The translations under genes were made by a program, and so were the position numbers. 64,000 nt of DNA, taken from positions 124,001-188,000 of the forward strand of contig CAWIJO010000007.1 of NCBI GenBank assembly GCA_963836355.1, written 5' to 3'. This document shows positions 1 through 7,959 of the stretch, in pieces (position 1 is the stretch's first letter; every line of letters begins with the position of its first letter). The DNA comes from Palsa-506 sp963836355 (GTDB lineage Bacteria > Actinomycetota > Actinomycetes > Streptosporangiales > Streptosporangiaceae). The notes under the pieces are model-generated. The model was not told where the DNA came from, ran no database searches, and worked only from the letters and a program-made list of their open reading frames with translations.

Positions 1-327
1 GCTACCGCCCATTCCATCACGCCGCAGCTTCCCATGCCGGCCTGGACCGCAAGGCTGCCCAAGCCGGATGAGCTGGTGGCAAACGCCCAGGACTTCGCCA
101 CTCAGTGGCTTGCCGCGCAGCGGAAGTCCTCCGAGCAGCTGTTCGCCGCGCAGAAGAAGTTTGCCGAGGAGGCGCTTGACGCGGTTAAGCCGCTGCTCGC
201 ATTGGCCAGCACCCCGCCGGTCACCGGCAGCAAGCCGACCCACGCCAGCACCCCGAAGGCTGCAAAGCCAGCTAGCGCAACGGCTCGCAAGCCGGCCAGC
301 GCCAAGGGCAGTGCCGCCAAGAAGTAA
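1..327 (+). CDS. HbhA-like / phasin-like Lys-Ala-rich protein, 5' end cut by window
   Basis: The reading frame is open from base 1, so the true start probably lies upstream; an ATG at 34 is the first internal start. The visible part has an amphipathic helical segment (TQWLAAQRKSSEQLFAAQKK, about residues 25-50 from base 1) followed by a low-complexity tail rich in Lys, Ala, Pro and Ser that ends in AAKK. This build matches heparin-binding hemagglutinin (HbhA) and phasin-like proteins: a helical body plus a lysine-rich tail used for surface or lipid-droplet association. The XRE regulator that follows repeats the Rv0474/hbhA pairing of mycobacteria, although the gene order is reversed. The family call is an inference from composition and context. 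A polyhydroxyalkanoate phasin remains possible. Confidence 0.55.
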   Translation, partial: ATAHSITPQLPMPAWTARLPKPDELVANAQDFATQWLAAQRKSSEQLFAAQKKFAEEALDAVKPLLALASTPPVTGSKPTHASTPKAAKPASATARKPASAKGSAAKK

Positions 328-438
328 CGGCAGAGTCAGGATCTGGCACCGGAAACAAATGGCATTGCGGCGGACCGGGTTATCCGGCCCGCCGCCCGTG
401 CTTATCATGCCGAGCAGGTACAGCCAGCCGGCGGGCAC

Positions 439-516
439 GGCACAGCAACACGGCCCAGCACAGCAACACGGCCCAGCACAGCAAACACGGCCCAGCACAG
501 CAAACACGGCCCAGCC
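439..516 (+). repeat. Short tandem repeat, about four units of 18-19 bases
   Basis: Four near-identical units containing CAGCAACACGGCCCAGCA follow each other. The last two units carry one extra A. The array fills most of the gap between the HbhA-like gene and the XRE regulator and ends about a dozen bases before the regulator's start codon. There is no spacer diversity, so it is not a CRISPR array. It could be slippage DNA or a set of spaced regulator sites. Confidence 0.8.
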
Positions 517-528
517 AGCGAGGCGACC

Positions 529-897
529 ATGAGTGATCCGTGGGACATGCAGATGGAGGCGCTTGGCGCCTTCATCCGCAGCACGCGCAAGAATGCCAAC
601 CTTTCGCTCCGCCAGCTGGCAGAGAAGACCAGGCTGTCCAACCCGTACCTGAGCCAGGTCGAGCGTGGCCTGCATCAGCCATCGGTCCGGGTGATCAGGC
701 TTATCTCGGACGCGCTCAACATCTCCACCGAAACGCTGCTGGTCCAGGCCGGCCTGCATGCGACCGAGCCCGTCGAGGAATCCAGCCCGCAGCCCGCCAT
801 TTCGGTGGAGGCCGCGATCCGGGCAGACGAGCGGCTCACGCCAGAGCAGCAGACGGCGCTGATCGCCGTCTATCAGAGCATGCTCAGACCCGAGTAG
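529..897 (+). CDS. XRE-family helix-turn-helix transcriptional regulator
   Basis: A 122-residue protein with an N-terminal HTH_3 domain at about residues 10-65. The recognition region reads LRQLAEKTRLSNPYLSQVER, followed by GLHQPSVRVI, typical of the XRE/Cro-C1 fold. The C-terminal half (residues 75-122) is short and acidic and looks like a small dimerisation or sensing part. The ATG at 529 has GAGG about six bases upstream. It resembles the Rv0474 group next to hbhA in mycobacteria, and here it directly follows an HbhA-like gene. Control of that neighbour or of a lipid or PHA function is inferred. The tandem repeat just upstream may be its binding region. Confidence 0.85.
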   Translation: MSDPWDMQMEALGAFIRSTRKNANLSLRQLAEKTRLSNPYLSQVERGLHQPSVRVIRLISDALNISTETLLVQAGLHATEPVEESSPQPAISVEAAIRADERLTPEQQTALIAVYQSMLRPE

Positions 898-997
898 CGC
901 GACGGCCAGCGGCGCCGGCATACCTGGCCCGGACACGCCACCGGTCCAGCGAGATCCACGAAGCCTGATCACGCCAGACGAGGCGCGACTAGGATAA

Positions 998-2506
998 GTG
1001 CGCGTGGACGACGCCAGCGAAGCCCCGGAACCGCTGCCCCGGCGGCGCCCTGCCGCGTGCCCGCCGCCAGACCCGGCAAACGGACTGCCAGCTGGCCCGC
1101 CGGACGGGCTCCCAGCTGGCCTGCCGGACGGGCCGCCGCACGCCGAGCCAGCCGAGGCAACGCTGCCCCAGGCCAAGCAGCCGCCAGCCCAGCAGCCCGA
1201 GACACCGCTGCCGCACGCCGAGCCAGCCGAGGCAACGCTGCCCCAGGCCAAGCAGCCGCCAGCCCAGCAGCCCGAGACACTGCTCCGGCAGGCCCAGGCA
1301 CCCGAGGACCAGGCACCGCGGGAATCAACGCCTCAGGCTGAGCTGCCTCAGGCTGAGCTGCCCCGGGAATCACCGCCCCCGGCACCGTTGCCGCAGCGGA
1401 AGCCCGGCCAGTCGAACGCCCTGCCCCGGCCCCCAGGCACAGGAGCGCCCCCAGGCGCTGGCTTCCCGCCAGGCGCTGGCTTCCCGCCCGGCGCTGGCTT
1501 CCCGCCCGGAGCTGGCTTCCCGCCCGGCGCTGGACCGCCCTCCCAGCGGTCCGTGTTCGAGCCAATCGGCCGTCCGGCCAGCCAGCCAGGCACCCAGCCT
1601 TACGGCCAGCCGGCCAGTCAGCCAAACGGCCAGGCCAATGGTCAGGCCAATGGTCAGGCCAGTGGTCAGGGGGACGGCCAGCTGCCACGCCGGCCGCCGC
1701 GCGTCCGCCCGGTCGGGCGGCACCGCAGCCCGCACCGGCTGACCCTGCCACCGGACGCGCCGCCGCTAGTGCTCGCGATAGCCGGTGTCGCCTGCCCGGC
1801 CAGCGACGAGATCGCCGCCGAGATAGCCAGCGCGGTCGCTGACTCGTGCCCCGGCGCGACCATCCTGGCTGGCTACCTGGAGGGCTCCGTCCGCAGCCTG
1901 GCCGGGATGCTGGCCACCGCGGGCCCGGACGGGACACCGCCGACCCAGCCGTCGGTCATCGTGCCGCTGCTGGCCGGCCCGCATCCGCGCTCGGAAGCCG
2001 CCATAACCAACGCCGTGGCAGCGGCGCAGTCGCAGATGATCCTGCGCACTGCTCCGCTCGGCCCGCACCCGCTGATCGCCGAGGCGTTGCATGCCCGGCT
2101 GGCCGAGGCCGGGCTGGCTCGCGCTTCCCGGACCCGAGGGCTCACTATCAGCAGCCCCGTCAACGGCATCATCGTGCTCGCCGACCGCGGCGAGGAGGCC
2201 GCGCAGGCGGCCGGGGTCGCCGCGGTGCTGCTTTCGTCGCGGCTCGCCGTGCCCGCCGCGCCGGCCTCGCTCGGTGACCAGGCCGGCCTCGACGGGGCGA
2301 TCGCCCGGCTGCATGCCTCCGGGGCCTCCCGGCTGGCCATCGCGCCGTGCGTGATCGGCCCGGAAAACGATCCCGGCGAGCTCGCGGCGGCCTGTGCGGC
2401 CAGCGGGGCACAGCGGGCCCAGGTACTGTCCGCGCACCCGGCGATCAGCAAGCTGGTCGCCATGCGGTACGGCGCCGCACTGGCTGATCGCCGGCTGGCC
2501 GGCTGA
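998..2506 (+). CDS. Repeat-rich protein with a C-terminal CbiX/sirohydrochlorin-chelatase-like domain
   Basis: About 502 residues. Residues 1-245 are low-complexity Pro/Ala/Gly/Gln sequence with a 25-residue duplication and a PPGAGF repeat, ending in a basic stretch. From about residue 250 the sequence follows the two-lobed CbiX/sirohydrochlorin chelatase pattern, with a repeated-lobe motif GPHPLIAEALHARLAEAG and a closing AHPAISKLVAMRYGAAL. The first-lobe HGSRDPR motif that carries the metal-binding His is replaced by AGVACPA, so classical chelatase activity is doubtful. The start is GTG at 998 or GTG at 1004. A TAGGAT box at 990-995 lies too close for a leader, which suggests a leaderless start near 1004. 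Transcription is away from the xre gene, with no clear operon partner. Confidence 0.6.
   Translation: MRVDDASEAPEPLPRRRPAACPPPDPANGLPAGPPDGLPAGLPDGPPHAEPAEATLPQAKQPPAQQPETPLPHAEPAEATLPQAKQPPAQQPETLLRQAQAPEDQAPRESTPQAELPQAELPRESPPPAPLPQRKPGQSNALPRPPGTGAPPGAGFPPGAGFPPGAGFPPGAGFPPGAGPPSQRSVFEPIGRPASQPGTQPYGQPASQPNGQANGQANGQASGQGDGQLPRRPPRVRPVGRHRSPHRLTLPPDAPPLVLAIAGVACPASDEIAAEIASAVADSCPGATILAGYLEGSVRSLAGMLATAGPDGTPPTQPSVIVPLLAGPHPRSEAAITNAVAAAQSQMILRTAPLGPHPLIAEALHARLAEAGLARASRTRGLTISSPVNGIIVLADRGEEAAQAAGVAAVLLSSRLAVPAAPASLGDQAGLDGAIARLHASGASRLAIAPCVIGPENDPGELAAACAASGAQRAQVLSAHPAISKLVAMRYGAALADRRLAG
1136..1285 (+). repeat. 75-base in-frame tandem duplication
   Basis: Two nearly identical 75-base copies, 1136-1210 and 1211-1285, encode a duplicated 25-residue Pro/Gln/Ala segment (core AEPAEATLPQAKQPPAQQPE) in the low-complexity half of the CbiX-like protein. 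The copies differ at only a few bases near the end, so the duplication looks recent. Confidence 0.85.
1454..1534 (+). repeat. 18-base repeat coding PPGAGF units
   Basis: Four and a half copies of an 18-base unit (GGCGCTGGCTTCCCGCC plus one variable base) encode a collagen-like PPGAGF series in the N-terminal half of the CbiX-like protein. Such units are prone to copy-number change. Confidence 0.85.
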
Positions 2507-2698
2507 CGCGCACGCCGGACGGTCGCCTAGCGGACAAGTGTGCGCGCGGCCATTGACACACCGGCCCGCCATGCGCTGAGGTTCGGGTGTGGGCCGCCCG
2601 GCGCGGCGCTGCGACATCTCCCGTACCGAACTTCTCGCCCGGCCCAGCCGTTGCCGCAGGAGACCGGTGCGGCACCGAGCCATAGAGAGGTGAAGGGC

Positions 2699-3517
2699 AT
2701 GGGCGAGTGGGACGCCACGTCATACCAGGGCAAGGACACCATCCTGCGTGTGGTCCGCGAGGAGGCGCAGCGCATGTTCGCGCTGGCGGATCAGCCGACT
2801 GCCTGGGATGCCCCCACGGCATGCGAGAGCTGGCTGGTCAAGGACGTGATCGGTCACCTGGTCGACACCACGGAGGGTTACTTCAGGGCATTCGAGATCG
2901 CCCGCAAGGGCGCGGACGCGCCGGGCGCCTTCGGCCTGATCGCCATGCACGAGCGGGCCGGCCGGACCGCGCAGTCCTTCCGCAACCTGTCACAGCAGGA
3001 AATGATGGCCCGGGTCCGGGCCGACCTGGACAAGATGATGGGCATCCTGGAGCCGCTGACGGCGCAGGAGTGGGGCGGCCTGATGGTCACGCACTCCTTC
3101 ATGGGACCGGTACCCGCGTTCATCTACGCGGCCGGCCAGCTGATGGACTACGGCGTGCACACCTGGGACATCGAGCAGGGTGCCGGCGCCGCGCACGCCA
3201 TCTCCGGCGAGGCGGCCGACCTGCTCGTCCCGTTCATGTTCGTGATCTGGCAGTACACGATCAAGCCGGACGCCGACCTCAGCCCCTTCAGTATCGGCAT
3301 CAGGGTGACCTCGGGGCATAACGCGGGCGGCTACCGGGTCTCGGTCAGTGACCAGGGCATGGCGTACGAGCCGGGCAGCGTCGACGACCTGCCCGCTGTG
3401 ATCGAGTTCGATGCGGGCAGCCTGGTGCTGACCGCATTCGGCCGGATGAACGCCGGCACGGTGCGCGGCGATGCGGCGCTGGCCAGCCGGTTCCTGAACC
3501 TGTTCTTCAGGATTTAG
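2699..3517 (+). CDS. MDMPI/DinB-type (maleylpyruvate isomerase family) mycothiol-dependent protein
   Basis: A 272-residue protein with the N-terminal MDMPI/DinB-like four-helix domain (CESWLVKDVIGHLVDTTEGY at about residues 41-60, where the His is a likely metal ligand) and the second signature YGVHTWDIEQG near residue 155. Family members use mycothiol or another thiol cofactor with a divalent metal; the substrate cannot be read from sequence. The ATG at 2699 is chosen because GAGAGG lies eight bases upstream; a GTG at 2690 overlaps that site and is less likely. The gene converges on the citryl-CoA-lyase-like gene, and the two coding ends overlap by 11 bases. The C-terminal half (residues 180-272) resembles an SCP2-like or MDMPI C-terminal domain. 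Confidence 0.75.
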   Translation: MGEWDATSYQGKDTILRVVREEAQRMFALADQPTAWDAPTACESWLVKDVIGHLVDTTEGYFRAFEIARKGADAPGAFGLIAMHERAGRTAQSFRNLSQQEMMARVRADLDKMMGILEPLTAQEWGGLMVTHSFMGPVPAFIYAAGQLMDYGVHTWDIEQGAGAAHAISGEAADLLVPFMFVIWQYTIKPDADLSPFSIGIRVTSGHNAGGYRVSVSDQGMAYEPGSVDDLPAVIEFDAGSLVLTAFGRMNAGTVRGDAALASRFLNLFFRI

Positions 3518-4295
3518 GGGCGTACCTAACCGCCCGGTCGGCCTCGGCGTATATCCCCGGGCCGGCCGGGCGGCGCATTTCCTCGGCCAGGTGCCCGAGC
3601 AGCCCGGCGGCCCTGGCCAGCAGCGCGAACCCGCGCAGCGTGTCCGGATCGAAGCCCAGGTCGGCCAGCGCCGCGCCGCATACGCCGGCCCCGTTCACCG
3701 GCAGCGTCCGGCCGAGTATCGCCGGATGGACCCGGCCCACCGCCTGCAGCAGCCGCAGGTGCGGCCCGAGCGTCCCGGCTTCCGCGGCGATCCGCAGCAG
3801 TACCGGGGTGCGCGGGTCGCCGGCTTTGTGCAGCGGATGGCCGAGGCCGGGCACCAGCCGCCCGGCGGCGCGCTGGGCCCGCACCGCGGCATCCGCGACG
3901 GCGTCAAAGCCGGCGTCGTCGCCGGGCGGCGGCCCCTCGTGGGCGGCCAGCGCGGCCGCGAGGAACCGGCCGCAGTCCTCGGTCACGCCGAGGAACCGCG
4001 AGCCGCCGCCGAGCAGCCCGGCGGCCATCGCGCCCTGCACCGACTCCGGCGCGCCGGTCAGGGTTAGCCGCGCCGCGATCGCCGACGGAGTGAACCCGTG
4101 ATCGGCCAGGGCGACCAGCACCGCCTCGAATACCCGCAGCTCAGCAGCCGACGGACGGCGCAGCGCCACCAGCCAGAAGGCTAGCTCCCCGAAACTCACC
4201 TGCCCCATCAGATCCGCGGCCAGGTCATTGCCGAGCAGCGAGATGGACGTCGCATCGGCGCTGCCAATAGAAGTTCGGTAAAACGGATCCGTCAT
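3507..4295 (-). CDS. Citrate synthase-fold protein, citryl-CoA lyase-like
   Basis: A 262-residue protein, much shorter than full citrate synthase (about 370-430). It keeps the citrate synthase core motif VPGLGHPLHKAGDPR (about residues 146-160), with the active-site His and the DPR loop, and a second helix region PVNGAGVCGAALADLGF. This short form is typical of the citryl-CoA lyase (CCL) branch, which splits citryl-CoA into acetyl-CoA and oxaloacetate or acts on a related hydroxyacyl-CoA. Its ATG overlaps the stop of the upstream acyl-CoA ligase by four bases (ATGA), so the two are very likely co-translated: the ligase would make the CoA thioester that this enzyme cleaves. The true substrate is unknown. 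Confidence 0.75.
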   Translation of the reverse strand: MTDPFYRTSIGSADATSISLLGNDLAADLMGQVSFGELAFWLVALRRPSAAELRVFEAVLVALADHGFTPSAIAARLTLTGAPESVQGAMAAGLLGGGSRFLGVTEDCGRFLAAALAAHEGPPPGDDAGFDAVADAAVRAQRAAGRLVPGLGHPLHKAGDPRTPVLLRIAAEAGTLGPHLRLLQAVGRVHPAILGRTLPVNGAGVCGAALADLGFDPDTLRGFALLARAAGLLGHLAEEMRRPAGPGIYAEADRAVRYAPKS

Positions 4296-5869
4296 GGCTG
4301 GTCCTCTCCATCCGGCTGCGGTGTCCTAGGGACGGCGGCCTCGGTATCGTATTCACCGGGCGGGTGCCCGGCCGGGAGCCGGTGCTTGGCCACCCGCGAC
4401 GTCGGCGTCCGCGGCAGATCCTCGACCTGCTGCCAGTACCTGGGCAGCTTGAACGCGGCCAGCCGCCCGGCGGCGAACTCCCGCAGCCCGGCGAAGTCGA
4501 GCTTCGCGCCGGGGGCAGCCACCACGAACGCCTTGACCTCCTCCTCGGACAGCTCGGACGGCACCCCGGTGACCGCGCATTCCAGCACGTCCGGGTGAGT
4601 TTCGAGGACTTCCTCGACCTCCAGCGGGGAGAGGTTCTCGCCCCGGCGGCGGAGCACTTCCTTGACCCGGGACACGAACGTATAGTTGCCGTCGGCGCCG
4701 ACCGTGACCAGGTCCCCGGTATGCAGCCAGCCGCCGGTCAGCACGCGGGCCGTCTCCTCCGGCATCCCCCAGTAGCCGCGGGTCAGCACTGGATTGCGCA
4801 GCAGCAGTTCGCCGGTCTCCCCCGGGCCAAGCTCGGCGCCGGCCTCGTCCAGCACCCGCGCCGAGTTGACGACGCCGAGCACGGGATGCTGCCGGACCGT
4901 GCCCAGGGTGCCGAACGGCCGCGTGCCACGGGCCCAGATCAGCCCGTACGGCGACTCGGACATCGCGTAGCCGACCACGATCCGCAGCCCGAACCTGACC
5001 TCGATCTCTTCCTGCCTGGCCCGCTCGGGCGCCGGGCCGGTGTAGCAGAGCCGCAGCGGGCTGTCGGCGTCATCGGCCCGCGGCGGCTGCCGCATCAGGA
5101 TCTCCAGCATCGCCCCGATCGCGTTGAACTCGGTGGCTCCGTGCCTGCGGGCGGAATCGATGAAGGAGCTGGCGGAGAACCGTGGCAGCAGTACCAGCCC
5201 GGCCCCGCAGGCCAGCGACCCCATGACCGAGTAGGCAGGGGCGTTGATGTGGAACAGCGGCAGCGAGGTCATCAGCCGGTCAGCAGCGGTCAGCTCCATC
5301 CAGAACGGGAATCCCTCACCCGCCATGGCGTACGCCCGGTGGGTCTGCATCACCAGCTTCGACTTGCCAGTGGTGCCGGAGGTCGGGATCAGCGTGGCCA
5401 GGTCGTCCGGGCCGATCCCGGCGTCCGGCAGCTCGGCAGCCGGGCCGGCGCCCAGCGCGTCGACATCCAGCACCCCGAGCTCCGGCAGGCCCGCGATGCC
5501 GGCTGAGTCGACCAGGCCGGCCAGCCCGGCGTCGGTGATCAGCGCGCGCGGGCCTACTTGCCGGACCAGGCCGGCCAGCTCGGCCGGGGCGCTGCGCGGG
5601 TTGGTGGCCACGCTGACCGCGCCGAGCGAGGCGAGCGCCAGCCAGCAGAGCAGGTAAGGCGGCGTGCTGCGGGCGGTGACGACCACCAGGTCGTCGCGCC
5701 GCACGCCCGCGTTTCGGAGCTGGCTGGCCACCGCTCCGGCCCGGCCGGCCGCCTCGGCAAAGGTCAGCTGCACGTCATCGGCGCGCAGCCAGCTGCCGGC
5801 CGGATCCCGGCTGGCGGCAGCGGACAGCAACCCTGGGATGGTGCGGGCGGTATCCGGTCCGTTGATCAT
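4292..5869 (-). CDS. AMP-forming acyl-CoA synthetase/ligase
   Basis: A 525-residue ANL-superfamily enzyme. Visible motifs are the P-loop LIPTSGTTGKSKLV (about residues 160-175), the A5 motif YAMSESPYG, the hinge and C-domain GWLHTGDLV and RVKEVLRRRGENLSPLEVEE, and a C-terminal catalytic Lys in TSRVAKHRL. The reaction is acid plus ATP plus CoA giving acyl-CoA through an acyl-AMP. The sequence style is close to CaiC-like, crotonobetaine or fatty-acid CoA ligases; the acid itself is not known. The ATG at 5869 overlaps the TetR stop by four bases, and the stop overlaps the start of the citryl-CoA-lyase-like gene. The three therefore form a tight TetR-ligase-lyase operon downstream of the liv transporter. 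Confidence 0.9.
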   Translation of the reverse strand: MINGPDTARTIPGLLSAAASRDPAGSWLRADDVQLTFAEAAGRAGAVASQLRNAGVRRDDLVVVTARSTPPYLLCWLALASLGAVSVATNPRSAPAELAGLVRQVGPRALITDAGLAGLVDSAGIAGLPELGVLDVDALGAGPAAELPDAGIGPDDLATLIPTSGTTGKSKLVMQTHRAYAMAGEGFPFWMELTAADRLMTSLPLFHINAPAYSVMGSLACGAGLVLLPRFSASSFIDSARRHGATEFNAIGAMLEILMRQPPRADDADSPLRLCYTGPAPERARQEEIEVRFGLRIVVGYAMSESPYGLIWARGTRPFGTLGTVRQHPVLGVVNSARVLDEAGAELGPGETGELLLRNPVLTRGYWGMPEETARVLTGGWLHTGDLVTVGADGNYTFVSRVKEVLRRRGENLSPLEVEEVLETHPDVLECAVTGVPSELSEEEVKAFVVAAPGAKLDFAGLREFAAGRLAAFKLPRYWQQVEDLPRTPTSRVAKHRLPAGHPPGEYDTEAAVPRTPQPDGEDQP

Positions 5870-6507
5870 GCCCCAGACGATACGTCGAGGCTGGCCGGCG
5901 GCTGCGGCGCCAGGCCATTCGCCAGTACCCGCATCAGGTCGTCGAGCACGTCGTCGGGCACCCGCCCGCCGGCCGTCCACTCGGCCCAGCGCATGCCGAT
6001 GAAGTTGCCGAGCCCGGCATAGATGTACGCGACGACCTCCGGGTCGTACCGGGCGTCGACCTCGCTGGCCAGCTGCGCGACCCGCACACCGCGGGCGTAT
6101 CCCCTGGCCAGCCGCTCGTAGTACTCCTTGAACAGGCCCGGGGCAACGAACTCTGCCTCGCGCACGATCCGGTAGATCCACGGCCGCTCGGACATCAGGT
6201 CGAAGTACGCGCGGAAACTGGCCCGCTCCCTGGCCCGCTGGGTGCCGTCGGCCAGCTTGAGCGCGGCCGCCATCGCCGACCGCAGGTCGGCGTTGATCTG
6301 CCGGATCACGGCCGTGAAGATGTCGGCCTTCGACTGGTAGTGCGCGTAGAAGCTGCCGGTGGCGATGCCAGCGCGGGCGCAGATCCCGGCCACCGTGGTC
6401 CGGCGGTAGCTCCGCTCCCCGAACAGCTGCTCGGCCGCGGCGAGCAGCCGCTCGCCAGGCGGCCTCTCATCAGCCGCGGCCGGCTTACGGCTCGCGGTCA
6501 CAGTCAC
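5866..6507 (-). CDS. TetR-family transcriptional regulator
   Basis: A 213-residue protein. The N-terminal HTH lies at about residues 18-65 (LLAAAEQLFGERSYRRTTVA, then GICARAGIATGSFYAHYQSK), a textbook TetR DNA-binding domain. The rest is the all-helical ligand-binding and dimer domain. It is the first gene of the TetR/acyl-CoA ligase/citryl-CoA-lyase-like operon, and its stop overlaps the ligase start (ATGA). An inverted repeat just upstream (CCCGTT/AACGGG, 6518-6546) is a candidate autoregulatory operator. Its ligand could be the acyl-CoA made by the ligase, as in many actinobacterial TetR regulators; that is inference. Confidence 0.92.
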   Translation of the reverse strand: MTVTASRKPAAADERPPGERLLAAAEQLFGERSYRRTTVAGICARAGIATGSFYAHYQSKADIFTAVIRQINADLRSAMAAALKLADGTQRARERASFRAYFDLMSERPWIYRIVREAEFVAPGLFKEYYERLARGYARGVRVAQLASEVDARYDPEVVAYIYAGLGNFIGMRWAEWTAGGRVPDDVLDDLMRVLANGLAPQPPASLDVSSGA

Positions 6508-6517
6508 TGCGGTACCC

Positions 6518-6546
6518 CCCGTTTCAAAAAATCTCTCTTTAACGGG
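6518..6546 (-). promoter_or_regulatory. Candidate TetR operator: CCCGTT ... AACGGG
   Basis: Six-base arms CCCGTT (6518-6523) and AACGGG (6541-6546) flank an AT-rich 17-base spacer that contains an A-tract. The site lies 11-39 bases upstream of the TetR start codon, between it and the terminator-like hairpin of livK. Position and AT-rich core fit a promoter with an operator. The arms are short, so chance is not excluded. Confidence 0.4.
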
Positions 6547-6562
6547 AACTGCGGTGGCCAGT

Positions 6563-6594
6563 GCCGGGGGGCAGCCCGCAAGCCGCCCCCCGGC
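6563..6594 (-). terminator. Strong GC hairpin after livK-like gene
   Basis: A perfect 10-base inverted repeat, GCCGGGGGGC (6563-6572) and GCCCCCCGGC (6585-6594), with a 12-base loop starts seven bases after the stop codon of the substrate-binding protein. There is no T-tract, which is usual for actinobacterial hairpin terminators. It should separate the liv operon from the TetR operon or reduce read-through. Confidence 0.65.
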
Positions 6595-6600
6595 GCCCGG

Positions 6601-7959
6601 TCATGGTGCAGGTATCCCGCTGGGCGGAGCGGCCGGCTGGGTTGCCGTTTCCTTGGTAATCGCGCCGGTCGGGCTGGTGTCGGTGACCAGCACCGGGCCC
6701 TTCGGCACGAGTGCCCCGTTCTTGATGACGGCGATATAGGCCCCGGTCATCCCGGCGTGGTCGGTCGCCGAGTACGCGTACGGCGCGACCGACGGTCCTT
6801 GCGGCAGGCCACCCTGGATGGCGTTGACCAGGTCCTGCCTGGTCGGGTTCCGGCCGGCCTTGAGCATCGCCTGGACGAACGTGTAGCCGACCGCCAGCCC
6901 GGTAGCCACGTTGCCATCGAACGGGAGCTTCGGGATGTACTGGTCATGGATCTTCTTGAACAGGGCGATCCAGCTGTTGCTGGCGTCGCCGAGCGGCGGC
7001 AGGTAACCGTCGGTGATGACGCCCTGGGTGAGCCCGCTGAGCTTCTTGTTCTTGCCGAACGACGCGAGCATGCCGCCGAGCGTGGTCGGGTCCGAGCCCA
7101 CAACACTGACCACGAGCTGCGGCTTGAACTGCAGCTTCAGGCTGGTCAGCTGGAAGAACGCGGTGAAGGCGGGCACGGTGAAGGACACCACCACCTGCGC
7201 GCCGGCGGCCTTCAGCGCGGCCACCTGCGGGCCGACGTTGACATTCGCCGGGTTGTAGCTCTGCTTGGCGACGACCTGTGACTTGGGGATCTCCATGTTC
7301 AGGCCCTTGACGCCGTCCTGGCCGAACTCGTCGCCCTGGTAGAAGTAGCCGATCTTCTTGCCCTTGAAGTGCTGCTTGACGTAGCTGCCGAGGATCTTGC
7401 CCTCGCGGATGTAATCCGTCTGCCAGCCGAACGTGTACGGCCACTTGGCCGGCGAGTTCCAGCACTCGCAGCCGGAAGAGACAAAGACATCGGGGACCTT
7501 CGCCGAGTTCAGGTACTGCGCGACCGCGAGATGGGTGGGCGTGCCGAGGCCGTTGAAGATCGCGTAGACGTTGTCCTGCAGCACCAGCTGGTGCACCACG
7601 CTTGAGGTGATGGTCGGGTTGTACTGGTCGTTGAGGTACTTGTAGACGATCTTGCGTCCGTAGATGCCGCCGCGGGAGTTCACGTACTTGAAGTAGGCGT
7701 TGGAGGCCGGGGCGATCTCGCTGTAGCCGGGCGCGGCGACGCCGGTCAGCGGCTGGTGACTGCCGATCGTGATCGTGGTCGCCGTGATGCCGGGCGCCGA
7801 GGCGGTCAGCGCCGCGGCCGACGAGGAGCCGCCCGGGCTCGGGCTTGAGCTCGCGCCCGAGCTTGATGAGCCGCTGGATCCGCCGCAGGCCGCGATGACC
7901 ATCGCGACGACGGCGGTGCCGGCCACGGCCGCCAGGTTGGCCCGGTGTGTTCTCTTCAT
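6601..7959 (-). CDS. Branched-chain amino acid-type ABC transporter substrate-binding lipoprotein (LivK-like)
   Basis: A 452-residue type I periplasmic-binding-fold protein (Peripla_BP_6). The N-terminus is a lipoprotein signal: KRTH, a hydrophobic stretch, then the lipobox VIAAC with the modified Cys at about residue 25, followed by a Ser/Gly linker. The body begins TTITIGSHQPLTG, as in LivJ/LivK-type binders. The ATG at 7959 has GGAGGAAGG upstream and overlaps the livM stop by four bases. Within this five-gene transporter (livG-F-H-M-K, all minus) it should select the solute. Many members of this family bind aromatic or short organic acids rather than leucine, which suits the adjacent CoA ligase operon. 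Confidence 0.9.
   Translation of the reverse strand: MKRTHRANLAAVAGTAVVAMVIAACGGSSGSSSSGASSSPSPGGSSSAAALTASAPGITATTITIGSHQPLTGVAAPGYSEIAPASNAYFKYVNSRGGIYGRKIVYKYLNDQYNPTITSSVVHQLVLQDNVYAIFNGLGTPTHLAVAQYLNSAKVPDVFVSSGCECWNSPAKWPYTFGWQTDYIREGKILGSYVKQHFKGKKIGYFYQGDEFGQDGVKGLNMEIPKSQVVAKQSYNPANVNVGPQVAALKAAGAQVVVSFTVPAFTAFFQLTSLKLQFKPQLVVSVVGSDPTTLGGMLASFGKNKKLSGLTQGVITDGYLPPLGDASNSWIALFKKIHDQYIPKLPFDGNVATGLAVGYTFVQAMLKAGRNPTRQDLVNAIQGGLPQGPSVAPYAYSATDHAGMTGAYIAVIKNGALVPKGPVLVTDTSPTGAITKETATQPAAPPSGIPAP

Noticed and set aside
439..516. Repeats that might be a CRISPR array
   Set aside because: The units are directly contiguous without variable spacers, and no cas gene is present.
1766..2683. Long minus-strand open frame opposite the CbiX-like gene
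   Set aside because: It is antisense to a better-supported gene, has low-complexity Arg/Gly/Pro composition and no family motif; such frames arise from the high third-position GC bias.
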